From contig NC_081547.1 of assembly GCF_901000735.1 (NCBI RefSeq), forward strand, positions 20,398,838 through 20,462,837: a stretch of 64,000 nucleotides of DNA, read 5' to 3'. Positions 20,277-32,406 of the stretch are shown here, piece after piece; position 1 is the first letter of the stretch; each line of letters begins with the position of its first letter. Below the pieces are notes generated by a model. It did no database searches. It was not told the DNA's origin and saw nothing but the letters and a program-made list of their open reading frames with translations. A program made the translations under genes and the position numbers. The stretch is from Corylus avellana. Lineage: Eukaryota; Streptophyta; Magnoliopsida; Fagales; Betulaceae.

Positions 20277-22430
20277 GTGCAAAATTGCGGCTATTTTAGC
20301 TGTTTGGGGCATAGTAAATCAAATGTGATTTTTTCTGGGGATAGTCTTTTTAAGCTTTTTCTTCTAACTTGCATTTATTTAGATGTTCTTCAGAACTGCT
20401 CTGTAAGTACGTAGTGACTGCCTCCCTTGACTGCTTCCAATTGTTACTTCCAGTCATCTATAAAATTTCTTGCTTTTGCAGCTTCACGCCTTGACCTATT
20501 CTTCTTGGATCGGGATCTATGTTAATTACTTATTTGAAATGGTAACAATTTGAGCAAATAATATAAGAGACCATTACTTATTAGAATTGTTAACAATTTG
20601 AACAAATAATATAAAAGACCACGAATGGAACCTCCTATGACAATTTCTTGTCCGAATTGGGCAGGTTATTGTGGTAAATTTTTATCACTTCTTGTTTGTT
20701 TCCATAAATTAATTCATCATGTTTAGTACACTTGCTTGCGGTACACCTGTACTGTTGTACGTAGATGTCATGATGTACTATCTCTTCCCCCTCTCCATTC
20801 TCTTGTACTCACATGTACTGCCCTTGCAACTGTCGGTTCACTATAAGATAAAAGAGTTTCTGACCATTGGAGGATCACCGCCTCCAATTCAATCATTCTA
20901 TTTGGTCACAAGTGCTCAATCCTTTGCATTCTTCCTTCCCTTCCAAAGCCGTATAAAAATGTCTTATCATGTTTGTGGATTAAGACGTCTGCAATTCTTC
21001 AAATCTTGGCCGCCCATTTATAATGGAGGGCTAAAATTTGAACACGTCATCAATCATTGTGAAAATTTTACCACACCATCAATTCTTGTGAAAACCCTGG
21101 AACAACGTTTAAAAAAAACTCTTAATACCATTTGAGCCCATCATCAACCCCATGCTCACTGCTGTTCATCGTCGACCCTCTCCGCCGCATCTTTCTCTGT
21201 CACCGGCTACCATCAACCAATATACTTCACAAAAAACCCAAAAATCCTAATCTTTTTTGACCCACTAGCAGATCTCACGCCACGCCACGACACGACAAGT
21301 ATGGTCCTCCCACAAGATCCACATTCCACTCGCTCCATCGGCTTTCCCAGCGAAAAACGCGTCGTCGACCGAGAAGCCGTACAAGTTTATGATCTACGGT
21401 CACACTCAATCCCTTAACCTAACTAACTAACGTGCTAGTTAAGAGATTAAGGTGAAAGGATTTGGTGTGGATCTGGGTTTTGTGTTAAGCATATGGGTTA
21501 GTGGTAGCCAGTGACGGAGAGATGCGGCAGAGAGGGGCGTCGACGAGCGATGGTGAGCATGGAGTTGATGATGGGCTCAAAGGGCTTTAAGGATTTTTTT
21601 CTTAAAATATTGTTTTAGGGTTTTTAAAAAGCATCGATGTTGTGGCAAAAAATTCATAATTGCTGATGACGTGTTAAATCTTCCATTATATTACAGGCGA
21701 CTCTGGTCTCATATGTTTTTTTTTTCACATGTCCACATAAGAAAAAATGAAGGAAGAGTGATATTTGTTTCATCACGTGGTTCACAGTCGATTGAGCTAC
21801 CATTTGAAAATCATTGTTTCTTCTTTTAGCAGTGCACAAAAGTACGATTTTAAATTAAATCATAAAAAATTAAATTGTTTGGAATTGTATTTTTAAAAAA
21901 TTGAGATTTGAAAATTCTGTAAATCTAAGTCTTTTTTTAAAGCGCACAATTTTAAAGGCTAAACTACAATTTTAAAAGGCAAATTACAATTTCTAAACCT
22001 TTAATTGCATTTTTAAAATTCATGTTTTAAAATCGTAATTTTAAAATCGCACTTTTTAAAATCGTAATTCTAAACGGATTTTAAATGTTAGTCTTCTAAT
22101 TTTTTATATGAAGTGGGAAGTTAAAATTAAATTAATGAATTATGATTTATTTACTTAATATATATATATATATATATATATAATCTTATATTTATATTTT
22201 AATTAAATCATAACCTAACAGTCAATATTATATAAGCGATGACAATTTTTAACTCAATTAGCAAACTTGATATAAGTTCAATATAAAATTAGCGAGTTAA
22301 AATTGATAAATAAACTATTTAATTCAATTAATCGAACTAAAATTAACCTATATAATTTTATTTTCCGGCTCAACTGCATTGGCATAACTTTAACCCATTG
22401 AGGATTAGAAAAGAAAAAAGACTTGTTGAA
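20277..22430. other. Spacer between photolyase and COX5b
   Basis: This begins with the photolyase 3' untranslated region. It includes a 40-bp direct duplication (AACAATTTGAGCAAATAATA at about 20546 and a near copy at about 20590), a foldback element (21010-21700, listed separately) and an (AT)n run at 22157-22182. No gene was recognised. Confidence 0.6.
21010..21700. mobile_element. Foldback/MULE-like element with possible gene fragment
   Basis: Arms of about 190-200 bp pair with each other. GAACACGTCATCA near 21040 matches, inverted, the stretch ending near 21675. TGAGCCCATCATCAAC (21133) matches, inverted, GTTGATGATGGGCTCA near 21572. The 250-bp centre is GC-richer and contains a plus-strand open stretch reading SSTEKPYKFMIYG. 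This resembles the beginning of the NAD-binding domain of plant nucleotide-rhamnose synthase/epimerase-reductase (KFLIYGKTGWIGG in that family), but the similarity stops before the glycine motif. I see the inverted repeats directly; the parent gene is a guess. Confidence 0.55.
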
Positions 22431-22439
22431 CTTTAGCAC

Positions 22440-22721
22440 CAAATGGGCTTCTCAATTCTTTTCGCCCAAGGCCCGACCATGAGACACTGCAAACGCTAAT
22501 TGAAGATTCAAACGCCTCCCTCCCCCCCTGCACGTGACCCCACCCCCTCACGTGTCCACGTCCCCCCTTCCCCACCCCTTCGCCATTTCTCACTTCCAGA
22601 GAGAGAAACCAAAGCCTTCGCAGAAGAAAACACAAAAAGCTCTCTTTTTATCTCTCGGCTATTGACTCGGGGCGTGACCTGAGATCTCAAGCTCCAAACA
22701 GAGCCTAACTCTCTCACCAGC
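22440..22721 (+). promoter_or_regulatory. COX5b promoter: site II motif and G-boxes
   Basis: TGGGCT (22444-22449) fits the site II consensus common in plant genes for mitochondrial proteins. Two CACGTG G-boxes lie at 22531-22536 and 22549-22554, with a further CCACGTC at 22557-22563. ACGT-core elements are known in Arabidopsis COX5b promoters; whether they act here is inferred. The leader then runs to the ATG at 22722. Confidence 0.6.
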
Positions 22722-25700
22722 ATGTGGCGGAGACTTATCTCTTCCCAGCTCAAAACCCTAGCCGCCGCCGCCCCAACCCGATCCACGTCGTTGCCCACCC
22801 GATCCCTCATTTCTCCACATGGCTCTCTCTCCAGCCTCCGCTTCTTCAGCGTCGACACCGGTACTCACCGAAACTGAATCTCCCCACCCCCTTCTCAGAT
22901 CGATTTACATGTATGTGTATGTATAGGTGTGTGTGTGATGATGTGGGTTTGTTTGATTGTGTAGCGGAGGGTGCCGTAAAGAAGAGGGTTGAAGATGTAA
23001 TGCCGATTGCGACCGGCCACGAGCGTGAGGAGCTTGAAGCTGAGCTTAAGGTGTTAATTTATTTTTATTTGGTTAATTGGAAAGAAATAAATGAAGATTT
23101 AGATATAGCTAAATGAAATACCTTGATGTTTTTGGATATAGTTTTTATTTAATTTTCTTTTGTCTTCGGTGACCGAATGATTGCTTTGTGGTTTCTTGTG
23201 GTTTTAGAGAGGATTCTGATTTTGGTTGGGTTGATTTTTGCAGGGAAAGCCAATTCTTGATATCGACTTTCCAGTTGGTCCCTTCGGCACAAAGGTCAGT
23301 GTCATTTCTTGCAATTTTGTGATTTTGATTACATAATGCATTGCTTAAGTTGGTTTAACAGTTGATTATAGAAGTTACTAAAATGTTTTAATCTAACATT
23401 TGGTCATCTTTGTGCCTTGAAGTGCTTGTACGATTCTTGTTGCGTTGATTTTTAATTGGTAAATCCACTCCCTAGTGTTTATATAAGCAATTCTATTGTG
23501 TTATCTCTTAACATAATCAGGATTTATGTAAAAATTACTATGTTACTATTTAGAAGCATCCTGTTATGTTTGTTCAATGATGCCCTCTTATTTGTTTTAT
23601 TTTGTTTCATTGGAGCTAGAAGAATGCTATTCTTTTTTTTTTTTTTGCGAGAACATGTGGGCTGTCACAACAACATGTGGGCTGTCACAACTTCAAATCA
23701 ATAAATCAATTAGTCAGAGCTTATGGGTTGGCGTTAGTGGTTTGAGGCATATAAAGGGTTTGGATTAGGAACATGCCGAGGTTCAATCATGCTCTTTTAG
23801 GTAAATGGCTTTGGTGCTATGGGCTTGAGAGAGAGACTTGGTGGAGGGTGGTGGTGGATTCTCAATATGGAAGTGCTTGAGGAGGGTAGTGTTTTAGAGA
23901 GCCCATCGGGGGCGCATGGGGTGGGTTTATGGAACAATATTAGGAGGGTTTAGGGGAAGTTTTGTTGTCATACTAGATTTGAGCTGGGATATAGATGCAA
24001 GGTTAGATTTTGATATGATCTTTTAGTGTGGGAATAAGACCCTTAAGGAAGCCTTTCCTGTTTTATTTTGTATTGCTCGTGTAAAGAATGCTTCTAGTGC
24101 TACTCTTGTGGAATTTTTGGGAGGTTCCATTTTGTGAAACATGAGCTTTACTAGAGCGGCTCATGATTGGGAGGTAAAAGCCTTTGCCTCGTTTTTCAGG
24201 GTCTTGCATTTAACAAGAGTGAGACGAGTAGGAGAGGAAAGGGGCCCGTCTAAAAAGGGTTTGTTTGGTGTTAAATCTTTCTACGGTGTCATGGGTGGTC
24301 GTGATTGTGTCCGTTTCCCATGGAAAAGTGTTTGGCAAACTAAGGTTCCGTTGAGAGTGGCCTTTTTTATTTGGTTGGCGGCTCTAGGAAAGATTTTTAC
24401 TATGGGTGATTTCCGAAACAACATGTCATTGTGGTTGATTGGTGTTGCTTATGTACAAGGAATGGAGGGTCCGTGGACCATCTTTTGCTTCATTGTGTGG
24501 TTGCTTGCACCATTTGGAATGTTTTCTTTAGTTGATTTGAGTTGTCTTGGGTCATTCCTAGACGAGTTATCTATTTGTATGCTTGTTGGGGGGACGGATG
24601 GCAATACTCGGAGTGCTCCAGTGTTGAATATGGTGCATTTTGTGGTGTCTATAGAGGAAAATGAATGATAAGAGTTTTGAGGACTGGTAAAAGACTTCAA
24701 AGGAGATTAAGGTAGTGTTTGTTAAACAACACACCACCCCCACACACTATTCACTTCTTTTTTTTCAAAAAAATCAACATAAAAACATTCACACTTTTAT
24801 ATCACATCATTTACTTTTTACTACTATTCAAATAAAAAAATATATATACTACAAAACAAAATTTTCCCAATTTTCAATACCACTTTTTCACTTTTCTATA
24901 ACAATCATTATTTTCTTTTTTAATTTTTTTTATTATGAACAGTGTCTTGAAAAAGCATTGTTGTTTAACAAACAAGGCCTAAGTCTCTATTTTTCAATAC
25001 ATTGTATCTTTGGACTGTTGCTTTTAGTTCTCCTTTAGTGAGTAGTTATCATGAATTTTTTGTTCTTTTTGCTCCTTCTAGTTAGGTGGTTTCTCTTGTA
25101 CACTTCTTGTGTACTTGGGGTGCCATACGCTTTTAATGATATTTCAATTCCTTATAAAAAAAGAGGACGAATCACTGCTTAAATATGTTAAGTGTGTGGC
25201 ATACTTTTTAGAATATTTCTTGTTGGCAAATTTTTGCCTCTTTGAAAACTTTTTAATTTTTAATTTTTATGTTAGATACATCAAAACATTGCATTTGTAC
25301 TGATGTAAAATTCAATGTAGATTCCTTTTTTTATTAAGTAGATGGCTTTATTTGAAAAAAGAAATAGGTAGTTAAAACTCAATGTATGGAATATTGTATG
25401 AAACTTCTGCCTTATATGGCGAGTGTTAGATAAACGGCTGCCTGCTTCGTCATAAAGATGTCTAAGAATTGCAGGAAAAGAAGTGAAAAATTACATGACT
25501 CTTCAGTAGCATAGAAAGTTGCTTATTAGGAGTTATATTTTGAATCACATTGCACACTTAATCAGATTAATAGCCTGTTACTTGGAATACTTTGTTACTT
25601 CTGACAGCATTGATGAAATTCCTTTGTATCTTAAGAACAGGGCAAAATTTTGATTGAGAGCATTGGTGCTGTTATTTGTGGCTTTTATAGTTTATAACCT

Positions 25701-28399
25701 TGGTTGCTACCTGAGTAATTCTTAATAGTTAAAAATTAAAGAATCTAGCATGACTCAGATTTAATTTTTTGTCTAAGTTTCAGGTTATATTTTCTTATAC
25801 CTGCCTCACTAATTTTCTGGTCTCCCTCATTTCCCCCCTGAAAAAATAAAATTATATAGATGACCTCTCAATACATTTGCTCGCATTTTATGTCTGTCCA
25901 TACTATTCTTCAAAGCTTCTTTTTCTCTTCAGTAGTTTGTTTTCCCCCATTTTTTTCAGTTTTCTATCTTCGTACCCCCACTTTTCTCATTTTTGTTCTC
26001 CTTTTTTTATTTTTTCTCTGCAAGCAAAGAATGCAAAAACCTAAAACACATTACAAAGAACTAAAGCGGGAAGGATACTTGGTATTCGATAAATTCTCCT
26101 CCTCTTCTAGATTTAAACTTCTTCTTCTTCTTCTACTTCCTCTTCCTCGTCCTCCTCCTCTTCTTCTCCTCTTAGCTAATCTCATTGTATTGTGTTATTT
26201 TGGCCGGGTTATAAATAGACTTAATTACTTTAGTTGTTAACATGTGTTTGTTAGCCCCCACATAGGCCACACCCACATAGATGGACAATACAAAACTTGC
26301 TAAATTGTTATGCATTGTGATTAAGTGAAAGCAAATGCCATGTCTGTTCATGATTTTTTTTTTTCATGGGCAACATGATTTTCATGTTTTTTTTCCTAAG
26401 CACATGATGTTGATTGTTGATGCAATGGTTTTGTTCTTTTTCCTTTTCTTTTTATTTTTTCAGTTCAATTTTTTTTCCTGGAAAAACAAAACAGAAATTC
26501 AGTTACTTGTTCAATTGTTTGTCAACGAATAAATTTTGACATCTAAATCAGTTCATATTTTTTATTGCTTAACTTGTGCACAGATTTTTTTAAGTTTTAT
26601 CAATTACATGAGATGAAACAATTTATTGAGAAAAACCCTGGCTCTGCCACTGGTCTAAGTTGAAGCCTTTGTTCTTGAGATAGCTTTATGAATGGATGGG
26701 GCTTCTGGCGGTTTCTCTTTCTTCATTATTGCATTGTATAGATTTGTGTATTCTTAGAGATTAAATTATAGGCACTTCTCGTGTATTATGCTGTTGTACT
26801 TGGGCCATTCCTAATTCTTTTCAATGATATGTAATAATAACTGTCCTTGGTCATATTAACAAAAATATAGAAGTTTAAGACTTCAATAAATATTGAAGTC
26901 AAATATTTTAATAGATATGGCTTTATCTATATTTGTTTCCTGGCGATCATTCTGACACATCTGACATGAATTTTCTATTATAAGAGAAGATAAAAAATGA
27001 AAAAAATTAAAATTTCTATTTGTTTCTCTCAACACAAAAAATGAGCACAAAATATAAGAAGACATTAACTACCTCATTTTCGTGTTAAGAAAAACCTCTT
27101 AAGTTACAACAATCATAAAAGGATATTATCCCTTACCAATACTAGGCGTAGGATCATATTTTTTCAATTTTATTTGGACCTTATGCCAGGTGGTTTGACA
27201 TTTGAGAATTTCTATAGATCCTAAAGGTGCATTTGGTTTTTGCATAAGATTGAATTCCCTATTTCTTTTCATATATGATTTTATCTTAAATCCATTGTCT
27301 TGAATGTGGCCATTTATGAAATGGTACCATTCACGCGCTTCATAGAAGAGAGTTGAAATGATGCCATGTCATGAAATCAGAAAAATGGTTGATTTCTTCC
27401 TCTTTAATTTACTTTGGTTTTTGCCTAACGCTATAAGGATTTAAGGATTCCGTCTGATAAATAGTTTTCCTTTCTATCTTTTGCCTGTAGGAAACTCCTG
27501 CAGTTGTCAAGTCCTACTATGACAAGAGAATAGTTGGATGCCCTGGAGGTGAAGGTGGTAGGTGCCTCTTTATGTTTCTTTTATTCTCCTTTTCTTTTGT
27601 ATACACAAATACTTCATCTCCCTTTTATCGAAGAATAAAAGTATTTCATTTATTAATGTACATCTCGTGTGATTTTCTTGCAGAGGATGAACATGATGTT
27701 GTCTGGTTCTGGCTGGAGAAAGGCAAGCCGCATGAATGCCCAGTGTGCTCACAGTATTTCGTGGTAAGTAGATTGTTGAATTTGGATGAACTGTTTATTG
27801 CTAGGACCTGATCTGGAGTAGACGGAAGTGATTCAGGATTTAGATATGGAGTTGTACTGTAAATGTGGATCCAGATGCAATAGATATAAATAGGCACACC
27901 AACTCTAATGCACACATCCTCCACCATTTTATATTTAAAGCAAGCTAGTGGAAACCCATACTAAGACTAAGTGCACAGAAAAACTTGTATATGGATTTCC
28001 GTCAAGGGTGAAAGCTTCTGGATTACTTGGTAATTGGTTTTGGCGGATGGGGTCAGTTACCCGTAGGAGTTTGATTAACGGTGAGGATTATTGTACAGTA
28101 TGCATTTGCAATGTGCAATTAATCTGAGTAAAGTTCTCTTACGTTAAAAAACCTTGTATATGGATTTATACTTATAAGCTGTGACTTGGAAAAGCTCAAA
28201 AGAACTAAATGCACAGAAAAACTTGTATTGTGCGTCAGTAAACCGGTTTGCTTTCTTTATTACTTTGTACATAGAAAATACCCAGTTGGTTTCAGCATTG
28301 CAGAATATCTCTAATTACTTCATCTATTGTTCACAGTTGGAAGTTGTGGGACCTGGAGGACCTCCAGATGGACACGGCGATGATGATCATCATCACTAA
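22722..28399 (+). CDS. COX5B: Cytochrome c oxidase subunit 5b, mitochondrial, 6 exons
   Basis: Nuclear-encoded zinc-binding subunit of mitochondrial respiratory complex IV. Exons are 22722-22860, 22965-23050, 23244-23294, 27491-27557, 27684-27763 and 28337-28399. Phases agree throughout and give about 161 residues, near the usual plant length. The N-terminus ([13 protein letters not shown]...) is rich in Arg, Ser and Leu without acidic residues, as expected of a cleaved mitochondrial presequence of about 45-50 residues. The mature part shows [41 protein letters not shown] (Cys about 109) and the zinc pair CPVCSQYF (Cys 133 and 136). The tail ends in DDDHHH. Intron 3 is 4.2 kb and holds a LINE relic and a MITE. 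A poly(A) signal, AATAAA, lies at 28867. Confidence 0.96.
23760..24700 (+). mobile_element. LINE relic, zf-RVT region, in COX5b intron 3
   Basis: Plus-strand sequence reads [20 protein letters not shown] (near 23800), [14 protein letters not shown], and [20 protein letters not shown] (near 24320). These correspond to the C-terminal region after the reverse transcriptase of plant L1-type LINEs, including the zf-RVT domain. The longest open part is 24141-24668. Stops and frameshifts interrupt it, and there is no upstream reverse transcriptase, so it is a 5'-truncated dead copy in the sense direction of COX5b. Confidence 0.8.
24707..24981. mobile_element. MITE with GTTTGTTAAACAAC inverted ends
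   Basis: The left end has GTAGTGTTTGTTAAACAAC and the right end the inverted GCCTTGTTTGTTAAACAAC. The inside shares ATCACATCA...TACTATTCAAATAAAAAAA with the MITE at 41141-41391, so both belong to one family. It abuts the LINE relic. The flanking TTA/TAA suggests a PIF/Harbinger-type target. Confidence 0.65.
25000..27490. other. Rest of COX5b intron 3, no gene seen
   Basis: T-rich intronic sequence with low-complexity stretches, such as a CTTCTT/CCTCCT tract at 26098-26180. A lone hAT-like end, TGGCTCTGCCACTG (about 26643), resembles the termini of the MITEs at 47359 and 61943. No coding region. Confidence 0.5.
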
Positions 28400-29958
28400 T
28401 TGCAGCCTGCAATTTTACTGCTCGAATAAAAATCGGGGGAGATGACAAAGACAATTTGCAGTACGCGTCGCTTTCAGAATTCAGAAGCTTTGAGTTTTGT
28501 TTGTTTTGGTTGGTCCTTAGCTCTTGTGGGTTTTGCTTTTGCAACGTTTTAGATGGAATGTTTACTGTGGTAATATAGACACAGTCTGGTCATCTGTTGG
28601 AACAACGGAACCTGTTAGGATTTCTGGTATGCATTAATTGCCAAATAATTGATGGCTACTGCTTGATTCTTTTCCTTGAAGTGGAATGGTACAACTTTTT
28701 GTTTTTCCTTCCTCTGGTCAACAACAGAAGACGCACATCATCCAATAAAAGAAAAATAAATAAATCTAGTGTAAGCCTGTTTTCACTCCAATTTTTCAGA
28801 GTAACTTTTTTTTTTTTTAATTTTAATTTTATTTTATGTAAACATGCTCTTAGACTCATTTGATGTAATAAAGTATTACTGTTGTACTTGCATTTGATGA
28901 AAGTCCAAGTCTTCTTATAAGGTAACAGTTTGAGCTGTAAATAGAGTCTGAATTGTGTTATTGCTTTTGCTGATTATGCTAGCAAACGTGTTTAAAGCAT
29001 AATCATTATTAACGGTGTGGAAAGTGGAATCTCAGATTTTTAACATCTAGATAAGAAAAGCTTGGTATGGATGTTATATATGAGTCGAAATTTATTTCAT
29101 TTTTTTAAATTTCGTTGCCAAACGATTTCTATGGGAATAAAATTACGCGGAAAATGAAACCATATTTTAGGACCAAGGTCTCAAAAAGAAAGAAACCGTA
29201 GGGTTAAGGCTTAGGCTTGAACCTATTTTATGAAGAAATTTCTCCAAGAAAGGTTGGGAAATGTCGTAAATGTTTAAGTTAGGATCAACTTCTAATTAAG
29301 GGTTATGCACTTAACATAGTGCTGAAGTAGTTGATCCCTATTGTTTAGTTTTTAACAATTCCTGCCTGCTTTAAATAGTGATTCTTACCCCCCTTTAAAT
29401 GAATTAGGATCTTCTCCTGTTTAAGGATTTGTTTGAGTGTGGGTTTGATAGGTCTAAAAGTGCGTTTAATACTTAAAAAGTCCGTTAAAAAAAAAAAAAA
29501 AAAATTGAAAGCCCTTTTAAGAGTCCAAAAAACTTAAAAATGGCCAAAACGTACTTTTGACAAAATCTTAAAAATAAAGCTTTTGTCAAAAAGTATTTTT
29601 TGACTTAAAAACTGTATTTCTCAAACGCAATTCAAACATGCTTTAAATGAACTCAAAAATATTAATTTAGTTATATTTGAGGGGTATTTTTGTCCCCTCA
29701 AAAAGTAAAAAGATCAAAATATCCCTAACATATAACAAAGTGGATATTTTCTCGTTCAAATGATCTGGAGAGGGTCTTGTTCTCTTTTAAGATGTGTTTT
29801 AATTCTATGACTACTGCTTTCTGATTATGCAATTATGAATAAATACTTTAAATGTTTAACCATGAACAATCCCTACCTCTTTGAAGTGCTTTTTATTCTA
29901 AATATTTATATTGACATGCTTTTCTAAATTGTTGTAAATATCAAAATGTTTTACAAAT
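28400..29958. other. Spacer downstream of COX5b with a MITE
   Basis: COX5b 3' untranslated sequence is followed by AT-rich spacer. A MITE-like foldback at about 29425-29645 starts GGATTTGTTTGAGTGTGGGT and ends with the inverted counterpart TCAAACGCAATTCAAACATG. Its interior (TTGTCAAAAAGTA, AAAGCTTTTG) resembles the Tourist-like element at 58029-58271. No gene. Confidence 0.5.
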
Positions 29959-30133
29959 AAGCACAACGAGAGCTGTAATTGCAGCAAGAAGCACAAAGAG
30001 ACTGGGTCATCTAGACTCTACATCCGCAGAAGCCGTGGGAGCGTTCTTTGCTGCAAGTTTTTCTCAAGAAGTAGGAATTCAGCTCCTAATATTGGAGGGG
30101 ATGCTTTAATAGTAGTGAAGGCCGTGTCAGATG

Positions 30134-30287
30134 GAAAGGGATCCTCTCTATTTCACATTTAGTCAAAAATGTTGTACATAGTTGTCATTCTTTTAAATGA
30201 TGAGAATAATATTGTCTCATATTTTAACACTTTTTTGCCTAAATGACTCATCTCTATTTCAAATGAAATGGAGAGGATTCCTTTCCG
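30134..30287. mobile_element. Short MITE inside the LINE relic
   Basis: GGAAAGGGATCCTCTCTATTT at the left and the inverted AAATGGAGAGGATTCCTTTCC at the right bracket about 150 bp. The right end coincides with the target site of the hAT element that begins at 30288, so the MITE came first. Confidence 0.65.
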
Positions 30288-31532
30288 TAGGGCTATACAC
30301 GAGTCGAGCTCGGGCGAGCTAGGATTGTTTAAGCTTGGCTCATTTAAAAATTTTACGAGCTCGATTTCGAGCCGAGCTTCAAAATTTAAGCTTGGCTCAG
30401 CTCCTAAGGAAAATTCCTTGTGTGAGCCGAGCTCGAGCTCGCCTAGTAGGCAAGCCGAGCCAGTCGAGTCGAGTCGGGCCCGCTCAGCTAATTCAAACTT
30501 AAAAAAAAAAAAAAAAANNNNNNNNNNNNNNNNNNNNNNNNNNNNNNNNNNNNNNNNNNNNNNNNNNNNNNNNNNNNNNNNNNNNNNNNNNNNNNNNNNN
30601 NNNNNNNNNNNNNNNNNNNNNNNNNNNNNATTGGTGTGGGACACTTATGAGCAAACAAATACAAGGAAAATCAAAAAGAGTTTACTCTTAACACTTAATA
30701 GTAGCAAAAAAAATGTTTAATATATATGGTTAATAATACTAATATATGAAATTGGCTTTGATAAAAAAAAAATTAAAAATTAAAAAAAAAAACCGTTTAT
30801 TCTATATACAAATTATCTAACACACNNNNNNNNNNNNNNNNNNNNCTCTCTATATATATAACTAGACCAATTAACTAATTAGTTAAATTAGTTTCATACA
30901 CACAATACACTAGTTAACTATAAATAGTTATACACTATATGACTACATTATTAATATTTTAACTATATATCTTTATTATTTGTGCTACATACTATATAAG
31001 CATAAATATTATTTATAATATANNNNNNNNNNNNNNNNNNNNAAAAAAAAAAAAAAAAAAAACTAACTTGGCTCAGTAAGAGAGGCTTGCATATTTTTTA
31101 TATATTACTTAGATGAGAAAGATTTTTTTCTTTTTCCATGTGGGACAACCGGACAAGGTAACTATTATTGTAAGAGATGTGTGCTTGATTTTATTTTATT
31201 GGTGTGGGACACTTATGAGCAAACAAATACAAGGAAAATCAAAAAGAGTTTACTCTTAACACTTAATAGTAGCAAAAAAAAAATGTTTAATATATATGGT
31301 TAATAATACTAATATATGAAATTGGCATTGATAAAAAAAAAAATTAAAAAATTAAAAAAAAACCGTTTATTCTATATACAAATTATCTAACATATATATA
31401 TATATATTAATCAATTAGCTCTCTATATATATAACTAGACCAATTAACTAATTAGTTAAATTAGTTTCATACACACAATACACTAGTTAACTATAAATAG
31501 TTATACACTATATGACTACATTATTAATATTT

Positions 31533-31564
<32 letters not shown>

Positions 31565-31762
31565 CGAGTCGCGCTAATAAGTGAGTCGAGCCCTTATACG
31601 AGTATGTTCACGAACTTTAAACGAACGAGCCAGGTTTTATACGAGTTTGTTTCGTTTAATAATCGAGTATAGTTTTGTGTCCATGAGCAGCTCATTTAAG
31701 CCGAGCTTTATCGAGCCGATCCCGAGCAAGCTCACAGGTAACTTTGTTCGTTTATAACCCTA
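30288..31762. mobile_element. hAT-type nonautonomous element, three gaps
   Basis: The ends are TAGGGCTATACACGAGTCGA and, inverted, TAGGGTTATAAACGAACAAA. The flanks CCTTTCCG (30280-30287) and CCTTTTCG (31763-31770) match at 7 of 8 bases, the 8-bp duplication of hAT elements. Subterminal GAGCTCG/CGAGCTCGAG repeats are dense at 30300-30480 and weaker at 31560-31735. Gaps lie at 30518-30629, 30826-30845 and 31023-31042. The AT-rich interior appears twice (listed separately). No transposase. Confidence 0.8.
30630..31560 (+). repeat. Gap-associated direct duplication
   Basis: The sequence 30630-31022, starting ATTGGTGTGGGACACTTATG, recurs from 31198 with only one or two substitutions and small indels. 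All three gaps of this element lie at or within the first copy. At 30826-30845 the gap falls exactly where the second copy has an (AT)n run (about 31394-31407). The pattern is more like an assembly overlap left unmerged than a true tandem duplication. Confidence 0.75.
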
Positions 31763-32037
31763 CCTTTTCGTGTGAGATGAAGTTGCCAATGGAACCCGTT
31801 TTGGTCACATAGTGAAGGACATGTGTCGGGTACCCAAGTCTCCACAAGGCCGGCAATGTGTTTTTGTAAGTAGAACTGGTAATATGGCCGCCCATTCATT
31901 TGCTTTGTTTGGCCGAAGGAAACTCCTGAATGAATATGTAATATTATTATGATGGAGAAATATGTTCTATCTTTGATTGATATATGAAAGTCCACTCAAT
32001 TTTTCTCAAAAAAAAAAAAAAAAAAAGTTTGACACTC

Positions 32038-32232
32038 ACTTGAGAAGTGCTACACTTCCCAAGTCTTTTTTTTTTTTTTTTTTTTTTCTCAAAAGTTAGT
32101 TCCCAAATGATGTGTCACTGTTACATGAGATTTATTATTTTGGAAAATATGTCATCAACTTATGAGATGGTGACACAATTTGAACTAACTTTTAGACAAA
32201 AATAAAAAATAGAAAGTGTAGCATTTCTCCCA
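32038..32232. mobile_element. MITE with GAGAAGTGCTACACTTCC ends
   Basis: GAGAAGTGCTACACTTCC near 32042 pairs with the complement of AGAAAGTGTAGCATTTCTC near 32212-32230. The inside holds a T-tract and GTTAGTTCCCAAATGATG-type sequence that also pairs loosely with GAACTAACTTTTAGA. About 190 bp, noncoding. Confidence 0.65.
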
Positions 32233-32278
32233 TTCACAAATGGATATGTATGCTAAGTATGAAAGAGAATTTCTGTCT

Positions 32279-32406
32279 CCAAGGGGTAACTCAATCGGCT
32301 ATAGACCACGCCTCATGAAGCGGAGGTTACTAATTCGAATCTTCTCTCCCCTTTCCCTTGTGTAGACAACTGGACATAAAAAATAATAAAAAATAAAAAA
32401 TAAAAA
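32279..32406 (+). mobile_element. tRNA-derived SINE
   Basis: GGGGTAACTCAATCGGCT carries an A-box-like TAACTCAATCGG (32287-32298). TAATTCGAATC (32331-32341) matches the B box, at the usual spacing of about 35 bases. A pyrimidine-rich body with TTGTGTAGACAACTGGACAT and an A-rich 3' tail follow. This is the layout of plant tRNA-related SINEs. No clear target duplication. Confidence 0.72.

Larger units (their letters stand above)
29959..32027 (+). mobile_element. LINE RNase H relic with poly(A), twice interrupted
   Basis: At 29965-30140 the plus strand reads VIAARSTKRLGHLDSTSAEA and then VGIQLLILEGDALIVVKAVS. After two nested insertions, in-frame sequence resumes at 31771 with GTRFGHIVKDMCRVPKSPQG and SRTGNMAAHSFALFG. 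This is the RNase H (RVT_3) domain found at the 3' end of plant LINEs, with the expected Glu and Asp-containing LEGDA block and the NMAAH block. An A-tract at about 32009-32027 marks the 3' end. A terminal-inverted-repeat MITE (30134-30287) and a hAT element (30288-31762) split it. The element is a 5'-truncated relic. Confidence 0.82.
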
